The notes beneath the pieces were generated by a model. It was not told the DNA's origin. It did not search any database and saw nothing but the letters and a program-made list of their open reading frames with translations. The translations under genes were made by a program, and so were the position numbers. From Arthrobacter sp. PAMC 25486 (GTDB lineage Bacteria; Actinomycetota; Actinomycetes; Actinomycetales; Micrococcaceae): a DNA stretch of 64,000 bases. Of the stretch, positions 16,330 to 25,920 are shown piece after piece. Numbering within the stretch: the first letter of the stretch is position 1; every line of letters begins with the position of its first letter. The stretch lies in assembly GCF_000785535.1 (NCBI RefSeq), contig NZ_CP007595.1, positions 3,184,439 to 3,248,438 of the forward strand, given 5' to 3'.

Positions 16330-19002
16330 ATGAGTTCAACAAATTCCCCCAGCTCTCTTGACGAGGCGTTACCGGTGCTGGTCATTGCTGCTCCCGTGCG
16401 ATTTGAACAGCTTGACCCCCTCCTTGGCGAGGGTAAAGTCAGCCCCGCAACTCTCGTTGGCGTGTCGGAACCCCGGCTATCGTGGCGCTACGAAACGCTG
16501 GCACCGCATGCCTCGAGCGCCGCAATGCCACACCTCGGGCGCCAAAGTGCTTATGAAATTGAAGTCTGCCGGGCCAACTCTTCGGTGGAAACCGTACGGG
16601 TGGACTCGGGTGAGCAGATTCTGGTGTCTTGGCCCTTTGCCCCCTTGAACTCGCGTGAGCGTGTTTCCGTCCGGGTCCGTGGCTATTTTGGTACGGAAAA
16701 GACTCCGTGGAGTCCGTCCTCCGTGGTGGAAGCGGGCCTCTTGGTGCAGCAAGACTGGGACGCCCAGTGGATCTCTCCTTCGGCGGGCGCCGCGGTCGAC
16801 CACGCGGCGCCCGTGTTGGGCACTACCTTCCTTGTAGAGGAGGGGCTTGTAGAGGCGCGTCTGCGCATTAGTGCCCTTGGCATTGTGGTGGCCACCATTA
16901 ATGGTCTTGCCGTGAGCGGGGACCATTTCGCGCCGGGGTGGACTTCCTACGAGCACCGCCTGCGTTACCAAAGCTACGACGTGGCCGCATTGCTGACACC
17001 GGGCGAAAACGAGCTCGCCGCTTTGCTTGGCAACGGCTGGTACCGGGGCCGGGTGGCCTCCTTTGACTTACACCGGGGCGCTCCCTACGGGGATTACTTG
17101 GGCCTCCTAGCGCAGCTGGAGATCACCTATGCTGATGGTCGCCGCGTGGACGTCTCCACCGACACGAGCTGGCGCGCGGGAGAATCAAATATTCTGGCCA
17201 ATGACTTTTACGACGGCCAGTTCACCGACTTGCGCACCTCCACCTTCTTGCCGGTGGCCGAACTGGACGGAAATGTCAGGGAATTGCCGCCACACGCTGC
17301 GCTGTTGGTGGCGCCCACGGCCCCGCCCGTCCGGAAAACCCAATGCCTACCTGTGCGGACGCTCACACCGTTGAGTGAGGGTCGGACGCTAATTGATTTC
17401 GGCCAAAACCTGGTGGGTTGGGTCCGCTTGTGCGTCACCGGCAAACGGGGAGACCGCGTGGTGGTTCGCCACGCGGAAGTTCTTGAAGACGGAGAGCTAT
17501 CGCTGCGGCCCTTGCGCTCCGCCCAAGCCACGGACACGTACATTCTGTCCGGCGCTGCCCAGGAGGTGTTGGAGCCACGCTTGGTCTTCCACGGATTCCG
17601 CTACATTGAAGTCAGTGGCGCCATGCTTAACCCGGCCGACATTGCAGCGGTGGTCATTAGCAGTGATCTAACGCGCACAGGCTGGTTTGAAACCTCGGAT
17701 CCGGCCGTCAACGACCTCCACAACAATGTGGTGTGGGGAATGCGTGGCAACTTCCTGGACGTCCCCACGGATTGTCCGCAACGCGATGAACGACTCGGGT
17801 GGACCGGCGACATTCAAGTCTTCGCACCCACAGCGTCGGCGCTCTTTGACGTCTCCGGCTTCCTGAGTTCCTGGCTGACAACGCTGGGCGACGATCAATT
17901 GTCGGACGGCACAGTTCCGGCCGTCATCCCGCGGGTTTTTCGCACGGAAACCCCTTATGCGGGCTGGGGTGATGCTGCAGTCATTGTGCCGTGGACGCTT
18001 TTTGAACGGTACGGTGACCTGGGAATCCTCAGACGCCAGTACGGGAGCATGCAGGGCTGGGTTGAAAAAGTCGGCGCCATTGCCGGCGAGGATTTGTTGT
18101 GGACGCAGGGTGAACAGCTGGGCGACTGGCTTGATCCACTGGCCCCCCCGGATGCGCCTGCCGCCGCGCAAGCAGATCCGGGCGTCGTTGCCACCGCCTA
18201 TTTTGCCAGATCCACGCAGCTACTTGCCTGGGCAGCCGAGGCTTTGGGGTATCGCGACGACGCCCTGCTCTATGAGGAGCGTGCAGCGGGTATTCGGGCC
18301 GCATTTGAGCAAAAGTACGTCACTGAGGACGGCATCGTGTTCAGTGACTGCCAGACGGTGTACGCCATGGCCTTGCGCTGGGACTTGATAGCGGATGTGC
18401 CGCGGCGTGAACTGGCGGGTCGGCGCCTGGCCGCCTTGGTAGCGCGGCACCAGTACACCGTGGCCACTGGTTTCTTGGGCACGCCACTCATACTGGATGC
18501 GCTCTCAGACTCGGGAAATATTGCAGCCGCCTACAAGATGGTTGTGTGCCGTGAGAATCCGTCGTGGCTGTACTCCGTAGACATGGGCGCCACCACCGTT
18601 TGGGAGCGCTGGGACGCCATGCTGCCCGACGGAAGCGTCAATCCTGGCGTTATGACATCATTCAACCACTATGCCTTTGGGGCCATTGCGGATTGGATGC
18701 ACCGTAAGATAGCAGGTCTCACACCCCTGGCACCAGGGTATCGGCACGTTCGTATTGCACCGATCCCCGGCGGCGGTATCACGTCGTCGTCCTTCGAACA
18801 CGTCAGTCCCTACGGCGGGATAGGCGTCCGCTGGACTTTGCGCGACGGCCTGTTCAAACTCAACGTGCAGCTCCCTGTGGGCGTCACGGCCGAGGTACGC
18901 CTCCCCAATGGTGACCAGCACGACGTCGGCCAAGGTGAGTATGAGTTCCTCGCCACGGACCTGACGACGGCGAAAGCGACGGCGGCAACCCTGACCGCCT
19001 AG
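16330..19002 (+). CDS. Alpha-L-rhamnosidase, GH78 (first copy)
   Basis: An 890-residue GH78 enzyme that releases terminal L-rhamnose from glycosides by inversion. Recognisable parts are the N-terminal beta-sandwich (QWISPSAGA, then the galactose-binding-like domain with GNGWYRGR), the second domain with DFGQNLVGWV, and the (alpha/alpha)6 catalytic barrel beginning with DVPTDCPQRDERLGWTGD (about residues 477-494), which carries conserved acidic residues including the presumed general acid. A C-terminal beta domain (HVRIAPIPGGGITSSSFEHV onwards) closes the protein. No signal peptide is seen, so it acts on imported substrate. It is the last gene of the importer operon; the dead IS element follows. 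Confidence 0.93.
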   Translation: MSSTNSPSSLDEALPVLVIAAPVRFEQLDPLLGEGKVSPATLVGVSEPRLSWRYETLAPHASSAAMPHLGRQSAYEIEVCRANSSVETVRVDSGEQILVSWPFAPLNSRERVSVRVRGYFGTEKTPWSPSSVVEAGLLVQQDWDAQWISPSAGAAVDHAAPVLGTTFLVEEGLVEARLRISALGIVVATINGLAVSGDHFAPGWTSYEHRLRYQSYDVAALLTPGENELAALLGNGWYRGRVASFDLHRGAPYGDYLGLLAQLEITYADGRRVDVSTDTSWRAGESNILANDFYDGQFTDLRTSTFLPVAELDGNVRELPPHAALLVAPTAPPVRKTQCLPVRTLTPLSEGRTLIDFGQNLVGWVRLCVTGKRGDRVVVRHAEVLEDGELSLRPLRSAQATDTYILSGAAQEVLEPRLVFHGFRYIEVSGAMLNPADIAAVVISSDLTRTGWFETSDPAVNDLHNNVVWGMRGNFLDVPTDCPQRDERLGWTGDIQVFAPTASALFDVSGFLSSWLTTLGDDQLSDGTVPAVIPRVFRTETPYAGWGDAAVIVPWTLFERYGDLGILRRQYGSMQGWVEKVGAIAGEDLLWTQGEQLGDWLDPLAPPDAPAAAQADPGVVATAYFARSTQLLAWAAEALGYRDDALLYEERAAGIRAAFEQKYVTEDGIVFSDCQTVYAMALRWDLIADVPRRELAGRRLAALVARHQYTVATGFLGTPLILDALSDSGNIAAAYKMVVCRENPSWLYSVDMGATTVWERWDAMLPDGSVNPGVMTSFNHYAFGAIADWMHRKIAGLTPLAPGYRHVRIAPIPGGGITSSSFEHVSPYGGIGVRWTLRDGLFKLNVQLPVGVTAEVRLPNGDQHDVGQGEYEFLATDLTTAKATAATLTA

Positions 19003-19035
19003 TGGGAGTTTCCTAGCTGATCAGTCCGAGACTCG

Positions 19036-20816
19036 TGTTATGCCTAGTCATAGACGGTTTTTGATGCTTGAGGGTGTATGATCGAACTTTTCTTGGGTGC
19101 CCATTGATTGAGGTTGAAGATCTCCGCAAGGTTGGCGTGGGTCTCGATGTCTTCGGTGAGCATGCGTCGGGCTTTGGGGCGGCCACCGGTGGAGGGGTAG
19201 ATCATGACTGTTTCGCCAATGCTGGCGAGGCGTTCGAGGAGTTCACGGACGGAGTGGTGTTCGCCGGCATTGGCGGCTTCTCTGCGCATGAGATGGGCGG
19301 CTTGCAGGGCCAGGACGCAGGTGAAGGTATGGATGCGGATATTGTGCTCGGTCCAGTGATTCATCGGTGAGAACGAGACAACGTGGGGGTCCTTGAGCTG
19401 CCGGAACCCGAACTCGGCATCGGACTGGGAGCGGTAGGCGGCGACGACCTTGGCGATCGGCCAGTCGTTCTGGGTGGTGACGAGAATCCTTTTGCCGAAC
19501 ACCTCGTCTTAGAGTTCCCGGTACGCGGTTTCGTTGATGGTCACGGTGAGGCGATGGGTGGCCGAGGTATCACCTGTCAGCTCGCAGACCAGGACCCGGC
19601 GAAGCCAGGAATCGGCGGTGATTGAGCCAATGTGGTCGGTGAGCTGGCTGGTGGTGCGGCGGGTCTTCCCGTGCGCTAAGGTCTCGGCAAGCTCGGCGAC
19701 CTTTGCTTGGGCCTTGGCCAGGGTTTGGGCGAACCCTGCGACCTACTTTTCATGCAGGGTCGGCGAGTGGGTCAGGATCACCCGCCGCTCGGTGCCGTAA
19801 AAAACCCTGCGCGTTCCAGTGGCGCTGAGCCCGCCAGACCGTTCCCTATCGACGATTGTCCGGTCCCTGGCCGGGAGTTTGAGCAGGTTCGCGACTTGGG
19901 AGGGCGGGATGGAGCCGACGAAGGCCAGATCGGTGTCGGTGACGCGGGAGAAGTTCGAGGCCGAGTTCTGTCCGGCATCAAAGACCACCGTCACCTCCGG
20001 CGATGTGGTGGTCCCTGCCGTTTCGGCGAGTTTGCGGTGCCGGGCCCCGAGCACGTCGATCATGAGTGGGAATTGGGTGACGTCGGGCTTGTTACCCGGG
20101 TAGGCGTGGGCGAGTAACGGGATCCCGCCGTCCCGGGTCATCACCAGGCCCAGCCCGATCAGGCGCAGATCGGCGCGTTTCTGCTTGGCCTTCCCACGCT
20201 GGGCAATCGGTGCCGCCTCATTGGCTGAATCAATGTAGGTCGCGAAGTTCGTCATATCCAACGCCAGCGCTGAAATATCCAGGTTGAACTCGGCAACCAT
20301 CGCGACCGCAATGCGTTCCTCAATCATCACCAACTGTTCCAAGGGCACCTTGTGCATCGCGTCCCAGAACCGTCGGTGATCCAGCGCGGAGGCCGGGATC
20401 TTGGTGAAACGGCCCGCCGCCGTGGTTTTCCACCAATCGGCGAAGCCCAACTTGGAGGTGGGTGCCACGACCCGGTTCAACGCCGCCAATGTCAGGTAGG
20501 TGCCCGTCGAGGTGCCGGCGTCCTTGCGTTGGGGCCCCACCACCGAATCGATGATCCCAGCAACATCCAAACGTTGCAGAACTCCTCAGACCGCGGCACT
20601 ATCACCGAAGCCCAGGTGTCGGGTCTTCTCCTGGACAGAGACGGATTCCTTTGCGTCGAGCAGCTTTTCAATGTCCTTCGCACCGCCCAGGTACCGTTCG
20701 GACACCATCTTCGGCTTCCCGTCGACCCGCGCCATCTCACGCAGGTACCAATACGGGTGTCCGTTGACCATCTTCTTATACAAAGCCATACCATACCGCC
20801 TACTTTAGGTCATACA
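19036..20816 (-). mobile_element. IS1634-family insertion sequence, inactive
   Basis: The element is defined by a decayed transposase gene filling nearly all of it. Possible imperfect terminal repeats are TGTTATGCCTA at the left (from 19036) and TGTATGACCTAA read on the minus strand at the right (near 20815-20804). These ends are approximate, and I did not find a convincing target duplication. The element sits between the first GH78 gene and the MFS gene and so splits the rhamnoside island into two convergent halves. Confidence 0.65.
19044..20789 (-). pseudogene. IS1634-family transposase with three in-frame stop codons
   Basis: Conceptual translation of 581 codons in a single frame gives an IS1634-like DDE transposase: an N-terminal domain with YWYLREMARVDGK, a first catalytic aspartate region VVFDAGQNSASN, and a C-terminal region with AAYRSQSDAEFGFRQLKDP and LALQAAHLMRREA. 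Three nonsense codons interrupt it: TGA at 20588-20586, TAG at 19745-19743 and TAA at 19511-19509. All lie in the same frame and no frameshift is needed, so the three open segments are parts of one gene. The copy cannot make a full transposase. Confidence 0.88.
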
Positions 20817-20834
20817 TATTCTGGTGAAATGAAA

Positions 20835-20878
20835 GCCCCGACACGCTGCAACCTACGCGGATTATTTTCTGTCGGGGC
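20835..20878. other. Short hairpin beside the IS element
   Basis: A 9-bp inverted repeat (20835-20843 with 20870-20878, arm GCCCCGACA) lies just outside the IS. Its role is unknown. Confidence 0.4.
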
Positions 20879-20964
20879 CCTCAAAAGGGAAACAAGTCGG
20901 AAACTCCCGCTAGGGTTGCCGGCAGTGAAGATAAGGACGCGGGAGAATTATACCCGGCCGAGAA

Positions 20965-21005
20965 AGAGCTTCGTGTCACCCCTTCGAGGGGAAGCGCGAA
21001 GCTCT
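20965..21005 (-). terminator. Terminator downstream of the MFS gene
   Basis: Nested inverted repeats: AGAGCTTCG/CGAAGCTCT (20965-20973 with 20997-21005) around a CCCC..GGGG inner stem near 20979-20991. The hairpin lies 35 bases beyond the stop of the minus-strand MFS gene. Confidence 0.6.
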
Positions 21006-21039
21006 CTCCGCGACTAGGACAACCTCTACAGGGCAGCCC

Positions 21040-22506
21040 TCAGGGGAGGGCCACCATTCGAGGTTCGGTGTCATTACCGGGCGGAATTTGCTGGGCCAGC
21101 AAGCCTGCCGTCACGGTGGACACAGCCCCGGCGGCCAGAGCCACCGCCATCTGCACTGCGATGCTCCCCGTCTCGTGGGAATCTGAGCCTGATCCTGCGA
21201 CCAGTGCGGCCAGGCCCACCAGCACTGCGAGACCAATGGACGAGCCGACCTGACCGGCAGTGGTGATCAGCCCGCCCGCGAGGCCGGCGCTTCGGGCCGG
21301 GAGCGAGCGCGTGGACGCCGAGGTTAGGGTAACCACGGCAATGCTGGCACCGATGGACTGCAGGATGAGCAACGGAATCAAGGCCGCAAACGGCAGCTGG
21401 AAGAACGCTGCGACAGCCAACAAAAGTGAGGCAAACGCGGCCAATAAGGGGGCGCTGGCGCGCAGCGCCCGTTCCCCAAAGCGGCAGATCAGCCTCGGCA
21501 CCAGTTTCGCTACCACGGCGCTGGCCACCGCCGAGGGCAACAGTGCCAGGGCCGTCACAATAGGGCTGAGACCGGACACCAGCTGGGCGTACAAGGACGT
21601 ATAAAAACCCGAAGCTGCCAGGCCTGCCATGAGCAGGAAGGCCGCCCCGTTGGTCAAAGTCACACGCGGGGAGCGCATCACCGACAGCGGCAAAATAGGG
21701 TACGCACTGCGGCGTTCAACGGCCACGAAGGCTGCCAGCGCCGCAACGGCAACAACCACAGCCCAGCCCCTGATCCTGCCATCCACGGACAGCGTAACGG
21801 AAAGCATGATGAAGCCAACGAATACGAGTAGCAGAGCCGCGCCGGGAAAGTCGTAGTGCCTGCGCTTCGGCCGGCCGCCCTCCACTGCTCGGCCCAGAGT
21901 GATTCCCTTGGTCATGAGGATCAATGCTGGGGCGAGGAAGACGTTAATAAGGAGCGTCCACCGCCAATCGATAAGCTGGGTCACCGCGCCGCCCAAGAGC
22001 GCGCCCAACGTTCCTCCAATGGTGGCGGTCACGGCCCACGTGGCAATGGCACGTTCGCGGTCCACGCCCACGGAAGTGGAATTGGTTATCAGGGCTAGGC
22101 TGGCCGGGGACAGTAGAGCAGCCGCGAGGCCCTGGAACAATCTAAACAAAATTAGGATTTCAAACGTTGGGGCCAGGCCGGCGCCCAGGCTGGCAACGGC
22201 AAAGAGTGCTAGGCCAAGGCGCAAGCAGGCAACAGCGCCGAAGAGATCGGCAATCCGCCCGCCCAGCAGCAACGTCCCCGCCATGGTCAGGGCGTAAGCA
22301 TTGGCCACCCATGGCAAACTGGCAACCCCAACCCCCAAATCCTGCGCTAGGAGAGGCAGCGCAATCAGGAGTACGGCGCCATCCAAGACCACCACAAGCT
22401 GCGTGATGGAGGCGATGATGACGGCCCGCCGTGCATGGCGAGAATCGCTCGCTGCCAAAATGTCCGGACGTAGCGAAGCCAAGTCTCTAGAACGTTCGCG
22501 GGGCAC
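21040..22506 (-). CDS. MFS transporter, DHA2 (EmrB/QacA-like) type
   Basis: A membrane protein of about 488 residues with roughly 14 predicted helices. The first helix has the DHA2-like motif VVVLDGAVLLIALPLLAQ, followed by LLLGGRIADLFG (MFS motif A equivalent) and FRLFQGLAAALLSPASLALI. Family members usually export drugs or metabolites by proton antiport, but some import sugars. Its start overlaps the end of the second rhamnosidase gene, so it belongs to that operon; transport of a rhamnoside or of a toxic aglycone released by hydrolysis is possible. The GTG at 22506 is preferred because longer starts read through the rhamnosidase gene. Confidence 0.85.
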   Translation of the reverse strand: MPRERSRDLASLRPDILAASDSRHARRAVIIASITQLVVVLDGAVLLIALPLLAQDLGVGVASLPWVANAYALTMAGTLLLGGRIADLFGAVACLRLGLALFAVASLGAGLAPTFEILILFRLFQGLAAALLSPASLALITNSTSVGVDRERAIATWAVTATIGGTLGALLGGAVTQLIDWRWTLLINVFLAPALILMTKGITLGRAVEGGRPKRRHYDFPGAALLLVFVGFIMLSVTLSVDGRIRGWAVVVAVAALAAFVAVERRSAYPILPLSVMRSPRVTLTNGAAFLLMAGLAASGFYTSLYAQLVSGLSPIVTALALLPSAVASAVVAKLVPRLICRFGERALRASAPLLAAFASLLLAVAAFFQLPFAALIPLLILQSIGASIAVVTLTSASTRSLPARSAGLAGGLITTAGQVGSSIGLAVLVGLAALVAGSGSDSHETGSIAVQMAVALAAGAVSTVTAGLLAQQIPPGNDTEPRMVALP

Positions 22507-25500
22507 TACTCCACCCCACTCGTCCCACAGTGAAGGTGAACGGTTCGGAGCTGCTGGGCAGCTCCACGTAGGGTCCGCGGCCCCAGTCGTGGTTGTCGGA
22601 CCACTGGATGCCGACCTCGATTGCGGTAACGCTGGCCCGGCCCGGCCAATGGTCCACGTCAATGGCTACCCGATTCCACGCGATGGGAAGCGGACGGGCT
22701 TCGGCGCAGATAAAGGTGCCGTTAGTGGACGTCAATCGGAGCAGGGGTCGTAACGCGCGCCCGGCCAGACCCGGACCGTCGACGTCGAAATGCGCGAAGA
22801 CAAAGCGGGCCGCACTCAGGTCCAGGGGCGCACTCTGATCCATGGTGATCCAGCGTGCTACGTCGGGGTGAAAGCGGGGAATGGTGATTTCCAAGGTGGG
22901 GGCGGCGATGGGTTCGTGGTAGACCGGTGCGCAAATCACGTCGGTGTCAAGGGTGCGCAGAAGCAGGGCCTCGGCCGTGACCTCGCCAGCAGGTGCGCGC
23001 TCAGCCGTCGGACTTTCCTGCCAAGAACTTTCGACACCGTCCGAGAGCCATCGTCCGCCTGGAGGTGCGGCGGGGACGTCCCTTGGCGCTGCCTTGCTGC
23101 GCTCAGGCATGACGACGTCGGTACGCTCAAAAGTGTGCGTCCCGGAACCAAACTCTAGAGTTTCGCCGTTGGGAACATGCAACTCACACATGCTGCCTAC
23201 GGGGACGGTGAGCGTGCAGCGGAAGGTGCGATCAGCTGCCGTGTAGGACCAGGCGGCTGCGATACATCCGCGGACGGTGTCGCGTTCGAAGCTAGCCTCG
23301 GTGACCAGGTCGGCGAGGCGAGGCGCAATGGCGAACCGTCTGAAACCGGGTTCCAGCGCCCTGAGCCCCGCCACATGGGACCAGGCCCATGCTGCGAAGG
23401 GGGCGCCGAGAGCCACGTGATCCAGTGAGGCCACACCCACGTTTTGATTGTCGATCCACCACGTTTCCCAGAACGTTCCCGGTCCGTCCACGAGCATTGA
23501 GCCAATACCTGGCTGTTCATCCTGCAGCACTGCATCAAGGAGAGCGGTACCTCCGTCGGCGGCGGCCAAGGTGCGCACCACGGCCTGCGTGCCGGAGAAG
23601 CCGCTTGCCAGCCGGTTGCCGCGGGTAGCGACGTCACGCTGGATGCGATCGGCCAGAAATACGTGATCCGCGGCAGGGGCAAGTCCGCTGCTGACGGCCA
23701 AGGCCGACGAAGCTTGTGAATCGTTTGCCCACTGACCGTTGGAGGGATCACGCATAAAATTCCGGGCCGCAGCGATGACAGAGGCCGCTTGTTCGCGCCG
23801 GCGGGCCTCCTCGGTATACATACCCAGCGCTCCCTCAAGGTCCGCCAACTGTCGCAGCGAGGTGGCAACGGCGGCCGTCTGCAAAAGCACTGGCGGTGTC
23901 TGCTCGAAGGCCAACCAGTCGGCGCCGTAGCTAATGTCGGAGTGCCGAACCACACCGTCTTCAAGCGTGCCTACCTGCCAATCCGCCCAGGTGCGCATGG
24001 CCGGAAGGATCTCAATGATGGTTGAAAGATTGCCGGTGGCCCACCACAGCTGCCAGGGGATCTCCACCAAAGCAGCTCCCCATACGGGATCGCCCGGCTG
24101 TACCAGCTTCTCGCCGAGCAGATGCGGGGCAACACCACGCACGGCGCCATTGGGCATGGCATCCAGCGCCACATCGACCAGCCAATTTCGGTACATGCCT
24201 TCCAGCCCCAAATGAGACAGGGCAGCCTCGGCGGAAATGGCGGCGTCACCGGTCCACCCCGACTGTTCCCTGGTGGGGCAGTCAGAAGGGAAACCCACGG
24301 AGTTGTTCAGCTGGCTACGGGCCGCCATGTCCACGAGGGAGTCAATTTGCGCAACGTTCGTGCGGAGCTGCCCGGTACGTTCGACGTCGGAATGGAGGAC
24401 GCCGGCCGTTACGCTCACCTCGGCGTCGAGGGGGAGCCCCCGGATACCCACATATCGGAAACCGTAGGAGGCAAACCAGGGTGTGATGGTTTCAACGTCG
24501 CCAGCAGCGGCCCCAGCACACGTCCATGCCAAAACCTGGCGCTCGCGTTCAACATCATCGGGAAGCCTGATGTTCGTGGTGTCAACGACACCGCGAGTGT
24601 TCAATTTCTCGCCATGAATAACTTCTACGCGCACACCCGCAGTGACGCCGCGCACCAAGGCTGCCATGCGGCCTGAAATATTCTCTCCGACGTCATAGAC
24701 GCGCATGCCATCGACCGTTGGCAGCTCCTGGGCCTTGAGACTACGCACGATCCGAATGGGCGGTCCTGCTTCCGGTGTCACCGTAGTTGCAGACGCTGGT
24801 ACGGAGCTCGCATCAAGAGCGTCTACATGCGGCAACTGTTCCAGGGAATGGTGCTGGTGCAGCCAATCGTCGGTGCGACGAGCGTCGTGGTCTTCCACGT
24901 AGAATGGCTGGTCAGCGACGAGCGAGGTTGGGGCGTGGTGCCACTCATTTGAGGACCCCACGCGGAACACGGTGCCATCCTCCAGATCGACTACCAGCTC
25001 CACGAGTACCCGAGGCTGTTCCAGAACAATGCGATAGTGGCCCAACGTGGCGACGATGGACAGTCGATGCGTGGTGTGCTCTGTCAGAGCAGAAGTGACA
25101 TCGTAGGCCCGCGCAGTGGAACGTTTCAGCGAGGTGTCGCAAAAGTCCCTTGCGTCAGCGTTAATACGGTTCCCATCTAGGGCCGCGACAGCGACACCGT
25201 GGCCGGCAAGATGCAGCACGGCCCGGCGAACTTTCTGACCCGGCGGTAGGTGAAAGTCCGTGCAGGCGGCGTGGGTGGTGGGGAACGTGATCCAGTCAGC
25301 CGCCCAGGCTTCGGCCTGGAGCGGGCCCGTCTCCACCACGACGGGTTCGCTCCAGAGAGACAGCTGTCCGTGCTCATCGGTGACCCGCACCGAAAGGCGT
25401 ACCCGTTCGAAAGATTGCAAGGGCCTGCCACCCCAAGGAATGTCGGAGTTGCTGGTGGAAGAGATGATGCCGGAGCTCCACACATCACCGTGCACACGAG

Positions 25501-25726
25501 GGTCAGAGTCGCGGGAGACGTTAATTTGATAAGCCGCTTGTTCCTGGCCGGGCCTCACGAGCGGGACAACCCAGGATATTCGGGGATGCGGTGTGGTGGC
25601 CAGCGGCAGTGCAATACCCGGGATGTCGACAGTGGCAAAACGGTCGTCGATCCGAAGTTTGGTGGGTGCCGGCGAGATTGTGTCAGCGTAAGCAAGGGGG
25701 GAAATTTTTTTGGCTTCCGACGGCAT
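22487..25726 (-). CDS. Alpha-L-rhamnosidase, GH78 (second copy, with extra C-terminal module)
   Basis: A 1079-residue GH78 enzyme. The N-terminal beta domains include the VVETGPLQAEAWAADWI segment, and the catalytic barrel starts with FPSDCPTREQSGWTGD (about residues 476-491). The usual C-terminal beta domain ends near residue 860 (LHVPNGETLEFGSGTHTFE). About 200 further residues follow that are absent from the first copy; they contain WITMDQSAPLDLSAARFVF and AIDVDHWPGRASVTAIEVG and look like a beta-sandwich carbohydrate-binding module. No signal peptide is seen. A LacI-type operator lies just upstream and the LacI gene is divergent. Sequence divergence from the first copy suggests a different rhamnoside linkage. 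Confidence 0.93.
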   Translation of the reverse strand: MPSEAKKISPLAYADTISPAPTKLRIDDRFATVDIPGIALPLATTPHPRISWVVPLVRPGQEQAAYQINVSRDSDPRVHGDVWSSGIISSTSNSDIPWGGRPLQSFERVRLSVRVTDEHGQLSLWSEPVVVETGPLQAEAWAADWITFPTTHAACTDFHLPPGQKVRRAVLHLAGHGVAVAALDGNRINADARDFCDTSLKRSTARAYDVTSALTEHTTHRLSIVATLGHYRIVLEQPRVLVELVVDLEDGTVFRVGSSNEWHHAPTSLVADQPFYVEDHDARRTDDWLHQHHSLEQLPHVDALDASSVPASATTVTPEAGPPIRIVRSLKAQELPTVDGMRVYDVGENISGRMAALVRGVTAGVRVEVIHGEKLNTRGVVDTTNIRLPDDVERERQVLAWTCAGAAAGDVETITPWFASYGFRYVGIRGLPLDAEVSVTAGVLHSDVERTGQLRTNVAQIDSLVDMAARSQLNNSVGFPSDCPTREQSGWTGDAAISAEAALSHLGLEGMYRNWLVDVALDAMPNGAVRGVAPHLLGEKLVQPGDPVWGAALVEIPWQLWWATGNLSTIIEILPAMRTWADWQVGTLEDGVVRHSDISYGADWLAFEQTPPVLLQTAAVATSLRQLADLEGALGMYTEEARRREQAASVIAAARNFMRDPSNGQWANDSQASSALAVSSGLAPAADHVFLADRIQRDVATRGNRLASGFSGTQAVVRTLAAADGGTALLDAVLQDEQPGIGSMLVDGPGTFWETWWIDNQNVGVASLDHVALGAPFAAWAWSHVAGLRALEPGFRRFAIAPRLADLVTEASFERDTVRGCIAAAWSYTAADRTFRCTLTVPVGSMCELHVPNGETLEFGSGTHTFERTDVVMPERSKAAPRDVPAAPPGGRWLSDGVESSWQESPTAERAPAGEVTAEALLLRTLDTDVICAPVYHEPIAAPTLEITIPRFHPDVARWITMDQSAPLDLSAARFVFAHFDVDGPGLAGRALRPLLRLTSTNGTFICAEARPLPIAWNRVAIDVDHWPGRASVTAIEVGIQWSDNHDWGRGPYVELPSSSEPFTFTVGRVGWSSAPRTF

Positions 25727-25750
25727 CGGTAAAACCTTTCATGGCAGCTG

Positions 25751-25762
25751 TGGAACGTTTCA
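25751..25762. promoter_or_regulatory. LacI-type operator between GH78 and lacI-like gene
   Basis: TGGAACGTTTCA is a one-mismatch palindrome of the LacI operator type. On the minus strand it directly follows TAGAAT (25779-25774), a likely -10 box for the rhamnosidase-MFS operon, so a bound repressor would block transcription start. Confidence 0.72.
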
Positions 25763-25920
25763 TATTTTTTGCTATTCTAGTCGTAGCAGGCACACAAAAG
25801 CACTAGCTGTGGCATCACAGTTTCCCGTTGAACCGTATGAACACTTTTCTGGCCCGTTTAGGTACTGGCAAGTACAATGTCGAGAAACGTGACAGCTGGG
25901 GATCACTATCGAAGGTTGAG

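Noticed and set aside
19044..20789. IS transposase split by frameshifts or made of three genes
   Set aside because: All three open segments lie in the same frame and are separated by single stop codons, so it is one gene with nonsense mutations.
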